DNA of 64,000 nucleotides from Paenibacillus agri (GTDB lineage Bacteria > Bacillota > Bacilli > Paenibacillales > Paenibacillaceae). Positions 32,617 through 41,255 of the stretch are shown piece after piece; within the stretch, counting starts at the first letter, position 1, and the number at the start of each line of letters is the position of its first letter. The notes beneath the pieces were generated by a model that had not been told where the DNA came from, made no database searches, and worked only from the letters and a program-made list of their open reading frames with translations. The stretch lies in assembly GCF_013359945.1 (NCBI RefSeq), contig NZ_JABWCS010000221.1:310001-374000 (forward strand), read 5' to 3'. A program made the position numbers and the translations under genes.

Positions 32617-34965
32617 GTGGAAAATCAGCAAGAGGAATGGAAAGAAGAGCAGGAGCGGGTAACTCAGGTAACCCAGATCTTGTCGGGGCATATCCGGCAG
32701 TTATCTGAGGAGCTGGGGCTGCACCGGACCGATGTGGTGGATATGCGTAAAGAATTTTGGGAAGAGGTAACTGTCAACTTCAGTAGTCCCGATGATTTGG
32801 GCGAGACCTCAACCAGCTTGCGTCAGCAAGCACAGATTCTTAACGAACGGGAACGCCATCATCTGCAGTCCAGCAAAGCTCTTAAAAAATATAAAAAATT
32901 GGTCGTCTCCCCCTATTTTGGCCGTATAGATTTCTCAGAGGGTCCAAATGGAGAAGCGGAGCAGATTTATCTAGGGATTGGATCACTTATGGAGGATGAC
33001 GGCCAATTCCTGATTTATGACTGGCGTGCACCGATCTCAAGTCTTTACTATGACGGAGCGCCCGGACCGGCAACCTATGATACCCCTGGCGGGATCATTT
33101 CCGGCACTATGGAGCTGAAACGCCAGTTTGTGATTGACAGCGGGAAGATCGAGGTCATGTTCGACACCGGGGTGACCATCGGGGATGAACTGCTGCAACA
33201 AGTGCTTAGCCACAGTGCGGATGACAAAATGAAGAACATTGTCGCTACAATCCAGAAGGAGCAAAATGCCATCATCCGCAATGATAAAAGCCGTATGCTG
33301 GTCGTTCAGGGAGCGGCCGGTAGCGGTAAGACTTCGGCAGCGCTTCAGCGGGTGGCGTACTTGCTCTACAAATACAGAGCAGTGCTACAGGCAGATCAAA
33401 TGCTGCTGTTCTCACCCAACCCGCTGTTTAACAGCTATGTCTCCACCGTTCTGCCTGAATTGGGGGAGGAAAATATGCAGCAAACCACGTTCCAGATGTA
33501 TTTGGAGCATCGGTTATCCCAAGAGTTTCAACTTGAAGATGTCTTTAGCCAGACGGAAAGCCTGCTGAACGCCCCAGACGGTCCTGAAGCCCGCGTCCGC
33601 AGGGACGGTATTCAGTATAAGTCCTCGGTAGCCTTCTTGGATGCTATTCGCCGTTATGCCACCATGCTGGAGAAGGAAGGTATTCAGTTCAAGCCGGTCG
33701 TATTCATGGGTCGTATCGTAGTCACCAAGGAAGAGATGGCGGCTCAGTTCTATAGCTATGATTCAGCGATCCGATTGGCAAACCGGGTGGAGCTGATGAC
33801 TGGATGGCTGCTCAAGAAGCTGGCGGCCTACAGTCACGAGGAGCGGGGCTCAGAATGGGTAGAGAGCCAGATTGAGCTGCTGGATTCCAGCGATTATCAC
33901 CGGGCTTACCAGATGATGCGGCGTAAGAAGCGGGGGACTGAGAGTAGCTTTGACGATTTTGACACGGAAAAAGAGGTACTGGCCCGCTATGTGGTCAGTC
34001 AGCGTCTTAAGCCGCTTCGCGGCTGGATCAAGCGCGGGCGCTTTGTGGATGTTAAGGCACTATACAGCAAGCTGTTCAGCGATCGCAAGCTGATGGAAAG
34101 CTTGAACGGCAGTCCTCTTCCAGCTGAATGGGATGAGATTAGTCAACAAACCGTGTCTGCTCTCGCAGAGAATCATCTTTATTACGAGGATGCCACGCCA
34201 TTCCTTTATCTGAAGGAGCTTAGCCAGGGCTTCCGGACCAACACCCTGATTCGGCATGTCATTGTTGACGAAGTTCAGGATTATTCACCGTTCCAGCTGG
34301 AATTCCTGCGGCGGCTGTTCCCGCGGGCGAAAATGACGGTGCTAGGCGACCTAAACCAGGCAATTTATGCTCAAGGTGAGGTACTTGGTGAGCTGGGTAA
34401 TCTTGTGAGCATTTATGGGGAAGAGAATACGGAAGTGATCTCGCTAACGCGCAGCTATCGCTCAACGTATGAAATTGTCGAGTTCACGAGATCGATGATT
34501 CCCGGCGGGGAGCGGATCACACCGTTCAACCGGCGCGGCGAGGAACCGCTGATACAAGTCGTATCAACTGGTGGGGAGCTGCTGGACGCGGTGGAAAGGG
34601 ATATTTTGCAGCTGCATGCCCAGGGCTATCATTATGTGGCGGTGATCTGCAAAACAGCCGAAGAGAGCGCACGTGTTCATGCCGCACTAGAGGATAAATT
34701 ACCTGCCAGACTGGTAACGAAGGATACGCCGAACTTCCAGAAGGGTACGCTGGTTCTGCCGGCTTACTTGGCGAAGGGTGTGGAATTCGATGCCGTTATT
34801 ATTTATGATGGCTCGGATCAGCAGTATAACCGGGAGAGCGAACGCAAGCTGTTCTATACGGCATGTACCCGGGCGATGCATTTGCTGCATATTTATTGTC
34901 TGGGACGTCCCAGCCGGTTTATGCCGACCTCTAAGACTGAGTCACTCACAGTGGGCAGCGTATAA
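32617..34965 (+). CDS. helD: RNA polymerase recycling motor HelD
   Basis: A 782-residue UvrD/Rep-like superfamily 1 ATPase. The N-terminal coiled-coil arm (about 1-110) and the signature YDWRAPISSLYYDG (about 134) are followed by Walker A GAAGSGKTSAALQRV (about 233). Later come the DEVQDYSPFQLE box (about 550), GDLNQAIY, LTRSYRST and the C-terminal FYTACTRAMHLL motif. HelD binds stalled RNA polymerase and uses ATP to strip it from DNA; some relatives give rifampicin tolerance. The start is GTG at 32617 with GGGGA about 10 nt upstream. Single gene with its own promoter and terminator. Confidence 0.9.
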   Translation: MENQQEEWKEEQERVTQVTQILSGHIRQLSEELGLHRTDVVDMRKEFWEEVTVNFSSPDDLGETSTSLRQQAQILNERERHHLQSSKALKKYKKLVVSPYFGRIDFSEGPNGEAEQIYLGIGSLMEDDGQFLIYDWRAPISSLYYDGAPGPATYDTPGGIISGTMELKRQFVIDSGKIEVMFDTGVTIGDELLQQVLSHSADDKMKNIVATIQKEQNAIIRNDKSRMLVVQGAAGSGKTSAALQRVAYLLYKYRAVLQADQMLLFSPNPLFNSYVSTVLPELGEENMQQTTFQMYLEHRLSQEFQLEDVFSQTESLLNAPDGPEARVRRDGIQYKSSVAFLDAIRRYATMLEKEGIQFKPVVFMGRIVVTKEEMAAQFYSYDSAIRLANRVELMTGWLLKKLAAYSHEERGSEWVESQIELLDSSDYHRAYQMMRRKKRGTESSFDDFDTEKEVLARYVVSQRLKPLRGWIKRGRFVDVKALYSKLFSDRKLMESLNGSPLPAEWDEISQQTVSALAENHLYYEDATPFLYLKELSQGFRTNTLIRHVIVDEVQDYSPFQLEFLRRLFPRAKMTVLGDLNQAIYAQGEVLGELGNLVSIYGEENTEVISLTRSYRSTYEIVEFTRSMIPGGERITPFNRRGEEPLIQVVSTGGELLDAVERDILQLHAQGYHYVAVICKTAEESARVHAALEDKLPARLVTKDTPNFQKGTLVLPAYLAKGVEFDAVIIYDGSDQQYNRESERKLFYTACTRAMHLLHIYCLGRPSRFMPTSKTESLTVGSV

Positions 34966-34995
34966 TATAAAGAAATTCAATTTTTAAAAATCCCT

Positions 34996-35037
34996 AAAAA
35001 CCGTCTTCGCTTCGCGAAGTACGGTTTTACTTTTTTT
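34996..35037 (+). terminator. Terminator after helD
   Basis: The stem AAAACCGTCTTCGC / GCGAAGTACGGTTTT is followed by ACTTTTTTT. Confidence 0.85.
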
Positions 35038-35138
35038 CACAGTCTACAAACGGCTGTTTATTTACATCACGGTGTATAAAGAGAGGGGAACAAACCACAA
35101 TAAGGGGTAATGTCAACTAAGATAAAGGTGGTCAGTCC

Positions 35139-36419
35139 ATGAAGGATAAAAAATGGGATCTGGTTGCACTGGCTTCCATTCCGCTGATAATGACGCTAGG
35201 CAACTCCATGCTACTACCAACTTTACCGCAGATTGAACATGCCCTGGGGATCAATTCTTTTCAGGTCAGCATGATCATCACGGTTTATGGTCTGATTGCC
35301 ATTTTAATGATTCCAGTTGCCGGTTTTTTCTCCGACCGCTATGGACGGAAAATTGTGATACTGCCCAGCCTTATGTTAGCCGCTATTGGTGGAGTTGTTT
35401 GTGTAATCGCCGCCTGGTTCATGAAAGGGTATAGCGCATATTGGGTGATTCTTGCCGGGCGACTGCTTCAGGGAATCGGTGCTGCAGGCGCTTTTCCAAT
35501 CGTGCTACCGTTCGTGGGGGATCTGTTCAAAGATGAGAAGGAGGTCAGCAAAAGTCTAGGGCTGATTGAGACCTCCAATACCTTCGGCAAGGTGCTTAGC
35601 CCGATTTTGGGCGCATACCTGGGGACGCTGCTCTGGTACGCTCCATTTATCGCGATTCCGTTTCTCTGCATTCTTTCATTCGTGCTGGTATTGTTTCTGG
35701 TCAAGCCGCCGAAAAAGGAAGATCAGGCTGCAGAGGAGAAACCGACCCTACGCAAGTTTTTATCCGATATTAAGGACATTCTCCGCAAAAGGGGGCGCTG
35801 GCTCTATGCGATATTTGCCATCGGGGGCATATGCATGTTCGTAACCTTCGGAGTGCTTTTTTATCTGTCAGAGATCCTGGAAACAAAACATAAGCTGCAT
35901 GGAGCGATGAAAGGGCTGGTGCTGGCCATCCCGCTGGCGCTACTCTGTCTCGCTTCCTACGGGTGCGGGAAGATCATCGGCCAGAACAAGGCCCTGATGA
36001 AGTGGCTGGGCTTTGGCGGAATGGTTTTGCTGACAGGCGCGATGGTGATCACCGGCTTCAACAAAGGAATTTATATGATGGTGGGGTTCCTGACAGTGAG
36101 CGGCATCGGTATTGGGGTGGTCCTGCCCTGCATGGATGCGCTGATCACCGAGGCTTTTGAAAAAGAAAACCGGGGAACAATTACTTCGCTATATAGCAGT
36201 ATGCGGTTTATCGGGGTATCGCTGGGACCTCCGGTAGTCTCGCTGCTGATGACCCGGGGGCATTGGGTGCTATTCGGAACCATGGCTGTATTGGGCGCTG
36301 TAGGCGGTTTGTTGAGTTTGTTTGCTGTAACGCCAAGCAAAGAAGAAGGCGGACAAGATGGAGCCCAAAAGACAGCGAAGTCTTTCTCGATCCGGACTCA
36401 GCGGGCCCGGGCTCGCTGA
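35139..36419 (+). CDS. MFS transporter
   Basis: A 426-residue 12-helix major facilitator. MFS motif A is GFFSDRYGRK (about 62-71), and the antiporter-type motif is in GRLLQGIGAAGAFP (about 108-121). It is therefore probably a drug:H+ antiporter. A short basic C-terminal tail with SFSIRTQRARAR is cytoplasmic. The substrate is unknown. The start ATG at 35139 follows AAAGGTGG. Single gene. Confidence 0.85.
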   Translation: MKDKKWDLVALASIPLIMTLGNSMLLPTLPQIEHALGINSFQVSMIITVYGLIAILMIPVAGFFSDRYGRKIVILPSLMLAAIGGVVCVIAAWFMKGYSAYWVILAGRLLQGIGAAGAFPIVLPFVGDLFKDEKEVSKSLGLIETSNTFGKVLSPILGAYLGTLLWYAPFIAIPFLCILSFVLVLFLVKPPKKEDQAAEEKPTLRKFLSDIKDILRKRGRWLYAIFAIGGICMFVTFGVLFYLSEILETKHKLHGAMKGLVLAIPLALLCLASYGCGKIIGQNKALMKWLGFGGMVLLTGAMVITGFNKGIYMMVGFLTVSGIGIGVVLPCMDALITEAFEKENRGTITSLYSSMRFIGVSLGPPVVSLLMTRGHWVLFGTMAVLGAVGGLLSLFAVTPSKEEGGQDGAQKTAKSFSIRTQRARAR

Positions 36420-36511
36420 GCTACCGAAAAGAGCAGGGCTAGCACATTCTTTTGCATATATTCTAGGCTCTGCCTTTGTGGATGAATGCCAAGTAAATAA
36501 TTAACGCTACT

Positions 36512-36546
36512 AAAAAGCCCTTGTCTGGACATTCGGACAAGGGCTT
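36512..36546. terminator. Terminator between MFS and transaldolase genes
   Basis: A 12-bp stem (AAGCCCTTGTC / GACAAGGGCTT) with a T-run (TTTTT) on the minus strand, serving the transaldolase gene. Confidence 0.8.
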
Positions 36547-36573
36547 GGTGTTCACCATCAAGTGAATCTATAT

Positions 36574-37221
36574 TTAGGATTTTGGAACTGTCTCCCAGTC
36601 CTTGAGGAAACGCTCGATACCGTTATCGGTGAGCGGGTGCTTCCAGAGAGATGGCAGGAGGGAACCAGGAATAGTTGCGATATGTGCACCCGCTAAGGCA
36701 GCTTGCTCGACATGGGCAATGTTGCGGATGCTGGCTGCGATAATTTCGGAAGTCAGGCCGTAGTTGGTCAGGATAGTCTTAAGATCTCTGATCAGCTTCA
36801 AACCGTCCACGCCGATATCATCCAGACGTCCTACGAATGGGCTGATATAGGTGGCGCCGGCCTTGGCGGCCATCAGGCCTTGGGCGGCGGAGAAGATAAG
36901 CGTCACATTGGTTTTGATACCTTTTTTCGTGAGTTCGTAACAGGCTTCCAGACCATCCTCGGTCATAGGCAGCTTGATTACCACATTCGGTGCCCACTCA
37001 GCGATTTCATAGGCTTCCTTCAGCATTTCGTCTGCCTTCAGGCCGATGACCTCAGCGCTGACAGGACCTGGCACGATCTCAACGATTTCTTTGATAACGT
37101 CTTTAAAGAGTCGGCCTTCTTTGGCGATCAGTGAAGGATTAGTCGTTACGCCATCCACCAAACCGAGGCGGGTGATACGTTTGATCTCTTCAATATTCCC
37201 TGTGTCCAAGAAAAATTTCAT
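36574..37221 (-). CDS. Transaldolase / fructose-6-phosphate aldolase (short type)
   Basis: A 215-residue TIM-barrel class I aldolase of the TalC/Fsa family. It begins MKFFLDTGNIEEIK, has GVTTNPSL (about 24-31), the Schiff-base lysine in VVIKLPMT (Lys near 83), and the phosphate-binding IAASIRN region (about 160). Short family members act as transaldolase in the pentose phosphate pathway or as fructose-6-phosphate aldolase; I cannot separate the two from sequence alone, but Bacillus relatives are mostly transaldolases. GGGAGGAT precedes the ATG. Single gene. Confidence 0.88.
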   Translation of the reverse strand: MKFFLDTGNIEEIKRITRLGLVDGVTTNPSLIAKEGRLFKDVIKEIVEIVPGPVSAEVIGLKADEMLKEAYEIAEWAPNVVIKLPMTEDGLEACYELTKKGIKTNVTLIFSAAQGLMAAKAGATYISPFVGRLDDIGVDGLKLIRDLKTILTNYGLTSEIIAASIRNIAHVEQAALAGAHIATIPGSLLPSLWKHPLTDNGIERFLKDWETVPKS

Positions 37222-37499
37222 TGCTGATATCCTCCCTTGATTTCCTAATGGATTGGCTAGCCGCTTTCAGCTTTAATTATGGGACATGGCCGAAAAAGTT
37301 TCAACTGTTATTTTGAATATTTTAAAATGACTTTATAGGGTTTCTCCCGTAGTCCCTGTTATTATGGTTCACTGGAAGGCGAGACATACAGAAGGTGGAT
37401 TGCAAAATCATATGTCTGCAAAATCCCCATTCCCGTGCGTCTTGTTACCGTGATAAGATAAAGGAAGTGTTGTTAATTAGGAATGGACGGTGAGGATGG

Positions 37500-37961
37500 A
37501 TGATCCTGACGGTATTGGCTGCTGCACTCCTGTTGCTGCTGGCTTCGGGATGGCTTGCCTATCAGAACAGCCGGCTGATTGCCGGACGCAAGGGAAGCGG
37601 AGCAGCGGTGCATACGCCGTCCAGGCGTTATTCTGTGTTTAGCCAAGCTACACCTTGCCAGCTGGGGGATTCTGGACGAGGACATTTATTCAGCTTGAGG
37701 TTGCCTCTGGAATCAGCTGCATCAGTGACTGAAGGGCAGGGATACGCTTGGGTTACATTATGCAGGGATGACACAGGGCAAGGAGAAATGTTATTGCCGG
37801 ATGCACAGCGCTATATGCTGAGCAGGATCAGGCAATTGGCCGGTCAGGGACAGCCGATCGAATATGTTGCCTATGTGGAGGAGGGAGTCAGTGATCTTGA
37901 GCAGGAACTGATCCTGAATCTGGAGAGTGCGGTAAAAGAAGCAGTTCAGCTTGCCGATTAG
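37500..37961 (+). CDS. Membrane-anchored hypothetical protein
   Basis: A 153-residue protein with an N-terminal transmembrane anchor (about 3-20, Leu/Ala-rich) and a soluble remainder. That part includes GRGHLFSLRLPLE and a C-terminal acidic helix EEGVSDLEQELILNLESA. I do not recognise the family. The ATG is preceded by GGTGAGGATGG, which supports translation. It is followed 50 nt later by a GNAT acetyltransferase in the same direction, so the two may be co-transcribed. Confidence 0.5.
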   Translation: MILTVLAAALLLLLASGWLAYQNSRLIAGRKGSGAAVHTPSRRYSVFSQATPCQLGDSGRGHLFSLRLPLESAASVTEGQGYAWVTLCRDDTGQGEMLLPDAQRYMLSRIRQLAGQGQPIEYVAYVEEGVSDLEQELILNLESAVKEAVQLAD

Positions 37962-38011
37962 TGTTGATGGAATGCAGTTCATTATGAGAAAGTGCATGGA
38001 GGGAGTAACAT

Positions 38012-38503
38012 ATGCTGCCTGTTACAGATGTGGAATTTGTAGTTGTAGCTCCGGATAACAAAGAATTGCGGGAGCTTATTGTCACTCTGGATGAGGAACT
38101 GCGGGAGCGATATCCGCATGAGACGATTTATGTCGTGGATTTCAGTGATCCCAAGGTTCAGGAAATGACTTTTGTTGTGGCTTATGTGAACGGACAGCCG
38201 GTGGGCTGCGGCGGGTTGCGTCCGCTGGATTATCTGGATCCTGAAAGAAAGGCGATGGAGTTGAAACGCTTCTATGTAGATTCCAGCTGCCGCAAAATGG
38301 GGATCGCCACTAAAATGCTGCTGTTTCTCGAAGGAAAGGCCTTGGCCGCCGGTTACCGGGAAGTTCTGCTGGAGACCGGGATCAAGCAGCCGGAAGCCAT
38401 TGGGCTGTATGTCAAGCACGGCTACCGGCCGATAGATCTGTTTGGGCCTTATGTTGGAGATCCTGACAGTCTATGCTACGGCAAAACGCTGATAGAAGAA
38501 TAA
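38012..38503 (+). CDS. GNAT family N-acetyltransferase
   Basis: A 163-residue GNAT protein. The acetyl-CoA binding region lies at KRFYVDSSCRKMGIATKMLLFLE (about 88-110), where the Q/R-x-x-G-x-G/A loop is R-K-M-G-I-A. Preceding strands include VAYVNGQPVGCGGLRPL. The substrate is unknown. GGAGGG occurs about 10 nt before the ATG. Confidence 0.82.
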   Translation: MLPVTDVEFVVVAPDNKELRELIVTLDEELRERYPHETIYVVDFSDPKVQEMTFVVAYVNGQPVGCGGLRPLDYLDPERKAMELKRFYVDSSCRKMGIATKMLLFLEGKALAAGYREVLLETGIKQPEAIGLYVKHGYRPIDLFGPYVGDPDSLCYGKTLIEE

Positions 38504-38506
38504 GCG

Positions 38507-38704
38507 TCAGGCGTGGTATTTACCGACGGGTGCGTTAAGTACCCATTCCAGCATTAGAATCATATCTTTGAGTCGAACAAGCTGTGCCTGCAATGAACTC
38601 CGCTGGGTATCTTCCTCTGCCAAGGGGGCGAGGCGTGATTCCAGCGATCTGCGCTGCAGGGTTAGTTCATTAATTTTGGATTGAATCTGGTTTTCAGTTC
38701 TCAT
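38507..38704 (-). CDS. Small coiled-coil hypothetical protein
   Basis: A 65-residue, highly charged, entirely helical protein with heptad-like leucine spacing (INELTLQRRSLESRLAPLAEE). It contains no signal peptide. AGGAGGAG lies 6 nt before the ATG on the minus strand, which is strong support for expression. It is convergent with the GNAT gene, only 3 nt separating the stops. The function is unknown. Confidence 0.55.
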   Translation of the reverse strand: MRTENQIQSKINELTLQRRSLESRLAPLAEEDTQRSSLQAQLVRLKDMILMLEWVLNAPVGKYHA

Positions 38705-39026
38705 CTTGCTCCTCCTGGAGTTTGGTTATATAAGATGAACTTAATGTCTTAACATAAGGCTCGGTCGTCAATACGGTGGAATGTTTGGACTTCCGGTCGC
38801 TGTTGTCCCCAGATTTCTTCTTTATAACCGCTTCTAGCGGTTGAAATCTGGACACAGCTTAGGCTTCCGATGCGAGCTTTCCTGCGGAAAGCTTTCAGGC
38901 GAACGCTTCGCTCCTCCAGTTCCAAACTTCCCCCTTCGTTCCTTCTCGCTTTTTGTTACTTTCTTTTGTTCATCTTATATAGTTTTTGTATCATAAATAT
39001 TATAACGGAAATGTGGAGGGAATAAA
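38705..39026. other. Intergenic region holding dispersed repeat copy B
   Basis: This 322-nt gap is mostly occupied by repeat copy B, with only short flanks before rpiA. Confidence 0.6.
38774..38985 (-). repeat. Dispersed intergenic repeat, copy B
   Basis: This is the fullest copy, in reverse orientation to copy A. It contains the hairpin AACCGCTTCTAGCGGTT (38826-38842) inside a larger CAGATTT/AAATCTG palindrome. It also carries a CTTTCCTGCGGAAAG hairpin (38877-38891), and the other end reads CTTTTTGTTACTTTCTTTTG. Placed directly upstream of rpiA. Confidence 0.8.
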
Positions 39027-39713
39027 ATGAGCGTCAATGTAAAGCAGTTAGCCGCTGAGAAAGCAGTAGAATATGTGAAGGATGGTATGAAGGTAGGCCT
39101 TGGTACCGGTTCGACGGCTTATTGGGCGATCCGCAAGCTTGGCGAACGGGTGGCTGAAGGGTTGAAGATTACGGCAGTTGCCACGTCACAGGCTTCTGAG
39201 GATCAGGCGCGTGAGCTGGGAATTCCACTCGTGGGCTTCGGTGACATTGACCGCCTTGACCTCACGATTGACGGCGCGGACGAGCTGGATGGCAAGCTGC
39301 AATTGGTGAAGGGTGGCGGTGGTGCCCTGCTGCGCGAGAAGATTGTCGCTATGGGGAGCGAGCGCATGATCGTGGTTGCCGATGAGAGCAAGGCAGTGGA
39401 GACACTGGGCAAGTTTCCGTTGCCTGTAGAGATTGTTCCATTCGCTTGTGAATGGACGCTTAGTGATCTCGCCAAGCTCGGTTGTGAGCCGGTACTGCGC
39501 CGCACCGGAGATGAGCTGTATAAGAGTGACAATGGCAATTACATTGCTGACTGCCACTTTGGAGCAATCCATTCGGCACCGGAGCTGGCTAAGGCGCTGC
39601 AAGGCATACCAGGCGTAGTTGAACACGGTCTCTTTATTGGCATTGCAGACTTTGCGATTATTGGCAAAAGTGATGGCAGCATTGAAGTTATCGAAGGAGA
39701 TAAGCATCGTTGA
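39027..39713 (+). CDS. rpiA: Ribose-5-phosphate isomerase A
   Basis: A 228-residue enzyme interconverting ribose 5-phosphate and ribulose 5-phosphate. Family motifs are in order: GLGTGSTAYWAI (about 23-34), TIDGADELD (about 80-88), the catalytic LVKGGGGALLREK (about 91-103), and GNYIADCHFG near residue 172. GGAGGG lies about 7 nt before the ATG. Its stop overlaps the TTG start of the next gene in TTGA. Confidence 0.95.
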   Translation: MSVNVKQLAAEKAVEYVKDGMKVGLGTGSTAYWAIRKLGERVAEGLKITAVATSQASEDQARELGIPLVGFGDIDRLDLTIDGADELDGKLQLVKGGGGALLREKIVAMGSERMIVVADESKAVETLGKFPLPVEIVPFACEWTLSDLAKLGCEPVLRRTGDELYKSDNGNYIADCHFGAIHSAPELAKALQGIPGVVEHGLFIGIADFAIIGKSDGSIEVIEGDKHR

Positions 39714-40165
39714 TCTTCCTTCCAGCGTCCGGACCCAGGCGCAGACGTAGGTGCGGGGCTGTTCTTATTTTATACAGTGCGCTGCTGCTCTACTGGATGT
39801 TTCTCGGTTTCGGCCGTGAAGCCCATATGGGTGGACCGTGGCAGTATAATCTGGTACCATGGAAGACCGTCTCTCTTTATCTGGACATGGGGAACCGCCT
39901 TTCCATTTGGAATCGGGCGGTGAACCTGCTGGGGAATGTGGCTGTATTTGTTCCGTTCGGGTTGTTATTGCCCCTGATTTGGAACAAGCTGTCTTCTGCG
40001 GTCAGACTGGCGCTAGTTATGATCCCTGTTATTCTGCTGCTAGAATGTCTGCAGATGCTTCTGCACGTTGGAAGCTTCGATGTGGATGACCTGCTGCTGA
40101 ATATGCTGGGGGTATGGGCTGGCTATGCTGTACTTCGGCTGGGGAGAACTGGAAGGAATTCATAA
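39710..40165 (+). CDS. VanZ family membrane protein
   Basis: A 151-residue protein with four hydrophobic helices and the VanZ-like signature: NLVPWKTVSLYL, then NLLGNVAVFVPFGLLLPL and ECLQMLLHVGSFDVDDLLLN. VanZ gives low-level teicoplanin resistance in enterococci; most chromosomal homologues have no known role. The start TTG overlaps the rpiA stop, so translation is probably coupled. The N-terminus is unusually Arg-rich. Confidence 0.82.
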   Translation: MIFLPASGPRRRRRCGAVLILYSALLLYWMFLGFGREAHMGGPWQYNLVPWKTVSLYLDMGNRLSIWNRAVNLLGNVAVFVPFGLLLPLIWNKLSSAVRLALVMIPVILLLECLQMLLHVGSFDVDDLLLNMLGVWAGYAVLRLGRTGRNS

Positions 40166-40183
40166 GATGGAGGGATTACATAC

Positions 40184-40624
40184 ATGCTGATTGATTTGAC
40201 ACCGCGCATCGGAACACCTGAGGTGAATGAACTGCTGGAGTATGCGGTGGTTGAGGAAACCGAGACCCTTCAGCAGACTTCGGAGGAATACCGCAATTCA
40301 TCCGGGCTGCAGTTGTTTGGCTGGGAAGAAGAGGAATTGCTCCTTGGTCTGGTAGGATTCGAGGAAACAGAAGATGGCTCGCTGGATATCCGCCACATTG
40401 CCGTACTGCCGGAGAATCGGGGCAAAGGGTATGCCCGTGGGATGATTCTGGAGCTGCTTACTGCCAGAGAGCCGCGTTACTTACTGGCAGAGACTGAAGA
40501 TGAGGTAGCGGCCGATTTCTATCGGGCCCTGGGCTTTATGGTCTATAGTCTCGGCGTGAATGCAGCCGGAATCGAGATGTTTCGCTGTGTATATGAGGTT
40601 GAAGAGTTTGAGGATGAGGAATAA
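40184..40624 (+). CDS. GNAT family N-acetyltransferase
   Basis: A 146-residue acetyltransferase with the acetyl-CoA loop in VLPENRGKGYARGM (R-G-K-G-Y-A, about 83-90) and the typical DFYRALGFMVYSLG tail. It starts 18 nt after the VanZ-like gene with GGAGG upstream, so rpiA-vanZ-gnat are probably one transcript ended by a clear terminator. The C-terminus is acidic. The substrate is unknown. Confidence 0.8.
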   Translation: MLIDLTPRIGTPEVNELLEYAVVEETETLQQTSEEYRNSSGLQLFGWEEEELLLGLVGFEETEDGSLDIRHIAVLPENRGKGYARGMILELLTAREPRYLLAETEDEVAADFYRALGFMVYSLGVNAAGIEMFRCVYEVEEFEDEE

Positions 40625-40644
40625 CCTCACCCTGAACGGCATAG

Positions 40645-40685
40645 AATGGCAGGCCAAGGAGTTTTGTTGGCCTGTCATTTTTTTT
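40645..40685 (+). terminator. Terminator of the rpiA operon
   Basis: The stem AATGGCAGGCCAA / TTGGCCTGTCATT is followed by a T-run. Confidence 0.92.
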
Positions 40686-40715
40686 CATGCAAATACAAGC
40701 ACTACGTCATTAGAT

Positions 40716-40744
40716 TTGACTTTTGAGTGCTGAAGTCATATAGT
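40716..40744 (+). promoter_or_regulatory. Sigma-A promoter of marR-MMPL operon
   Basis: TTGACT (40716-40721), exactly 17 nt, then TATAGT (40739-40744). It is about 60 nt upstream of the marR start. Confidence 0.75.
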
Positions 40745-40775
40745 TCTAAAGTGAAACTATTCTACACATGAACTA
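40740..40775. promoter_or_regulatory. Putative MarR operator
   Basis: ATAGTT (40740-40745) pairs with AACTAT (40755-40760) as an inverted repeat, and a further AACTAT is at 40770-40775, 15 nt later. The first arm overlaps the -10 box, so a bound MarR dimer would block the promoter. Confidence 0.55.
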
Positions 40776-40802
40776 TTGTGGGGTTGTAAGGAGGATTAAG
40801 CT

Positions 40803-41255
40803 TTGGATGAAGTGGCAGAACAGTGGATAAACCGTTATCTGGATGCCTACCTGGCGGTGTCAAGAAATATCAGTGCCCAAATCAGGGATAGTATCGCTGG
40901 CGGACTTACGACAGACCAATACCTGATCTTGCGGCTGATCAACGGGAAGGAGCGCTGCACCTCCACATATCTGGCCGAATCGTTCGCTGTAGGTAAAAGC
41001 TCGATTACAGCAATCAGCAACCGGCTGGTCGATGCGGGACTTTTGGTGCGTACGCGCGACGAGAATGACCGGAGGCAGGTCTACCTCTCAATGACGGAGC
41101 AGGGGCGTGAAGTATTTGAAGTGGCGGGTAAGCATGTCATGGATACGGTGTCGCCGTACTTCTCCCATTTTGGAGACAAAGAGATTGAGAATTTCATTAT
41201 GATGTTCGAGAGGTTGGCAAGAATGATGCAAGACTCAGGAGGGAAAGAGGATTGA
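40803..41255 (+). CDS. MarR family transcriptional regulator
   Basis: A 150-residue winged-helix dimeric repressor. The recognition helix region is TSTYLAESFAVGKSSITAISNRL (split by the wing RTRDENDRRQVYLSMTEQG, about 83-101). MarR proteins release DNA on binding small phenolic or lipophilic ligands. The TTG start is supported by GGAGG about 7 nt upstream. The stop overlaps the exporter start in TTGA, giving a two-gene operon with an operator-like palindrome over the promoter. The ligand is probably an exporter substrate (inference). Confidence 0.9.
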   Translation: MDEVAEQWINRYLDAYLAVSRNISAQIRDSIAGGLTTDQYLILRLINGKERCTSTYLAESFAVGKSSITAISNRLVDAGLLVRTRDENDRRQVYLSMTEQGREVFEVAGKHVMDTVSPYFSHFGDKEIENFIMMFERLARMMQDSGGKED

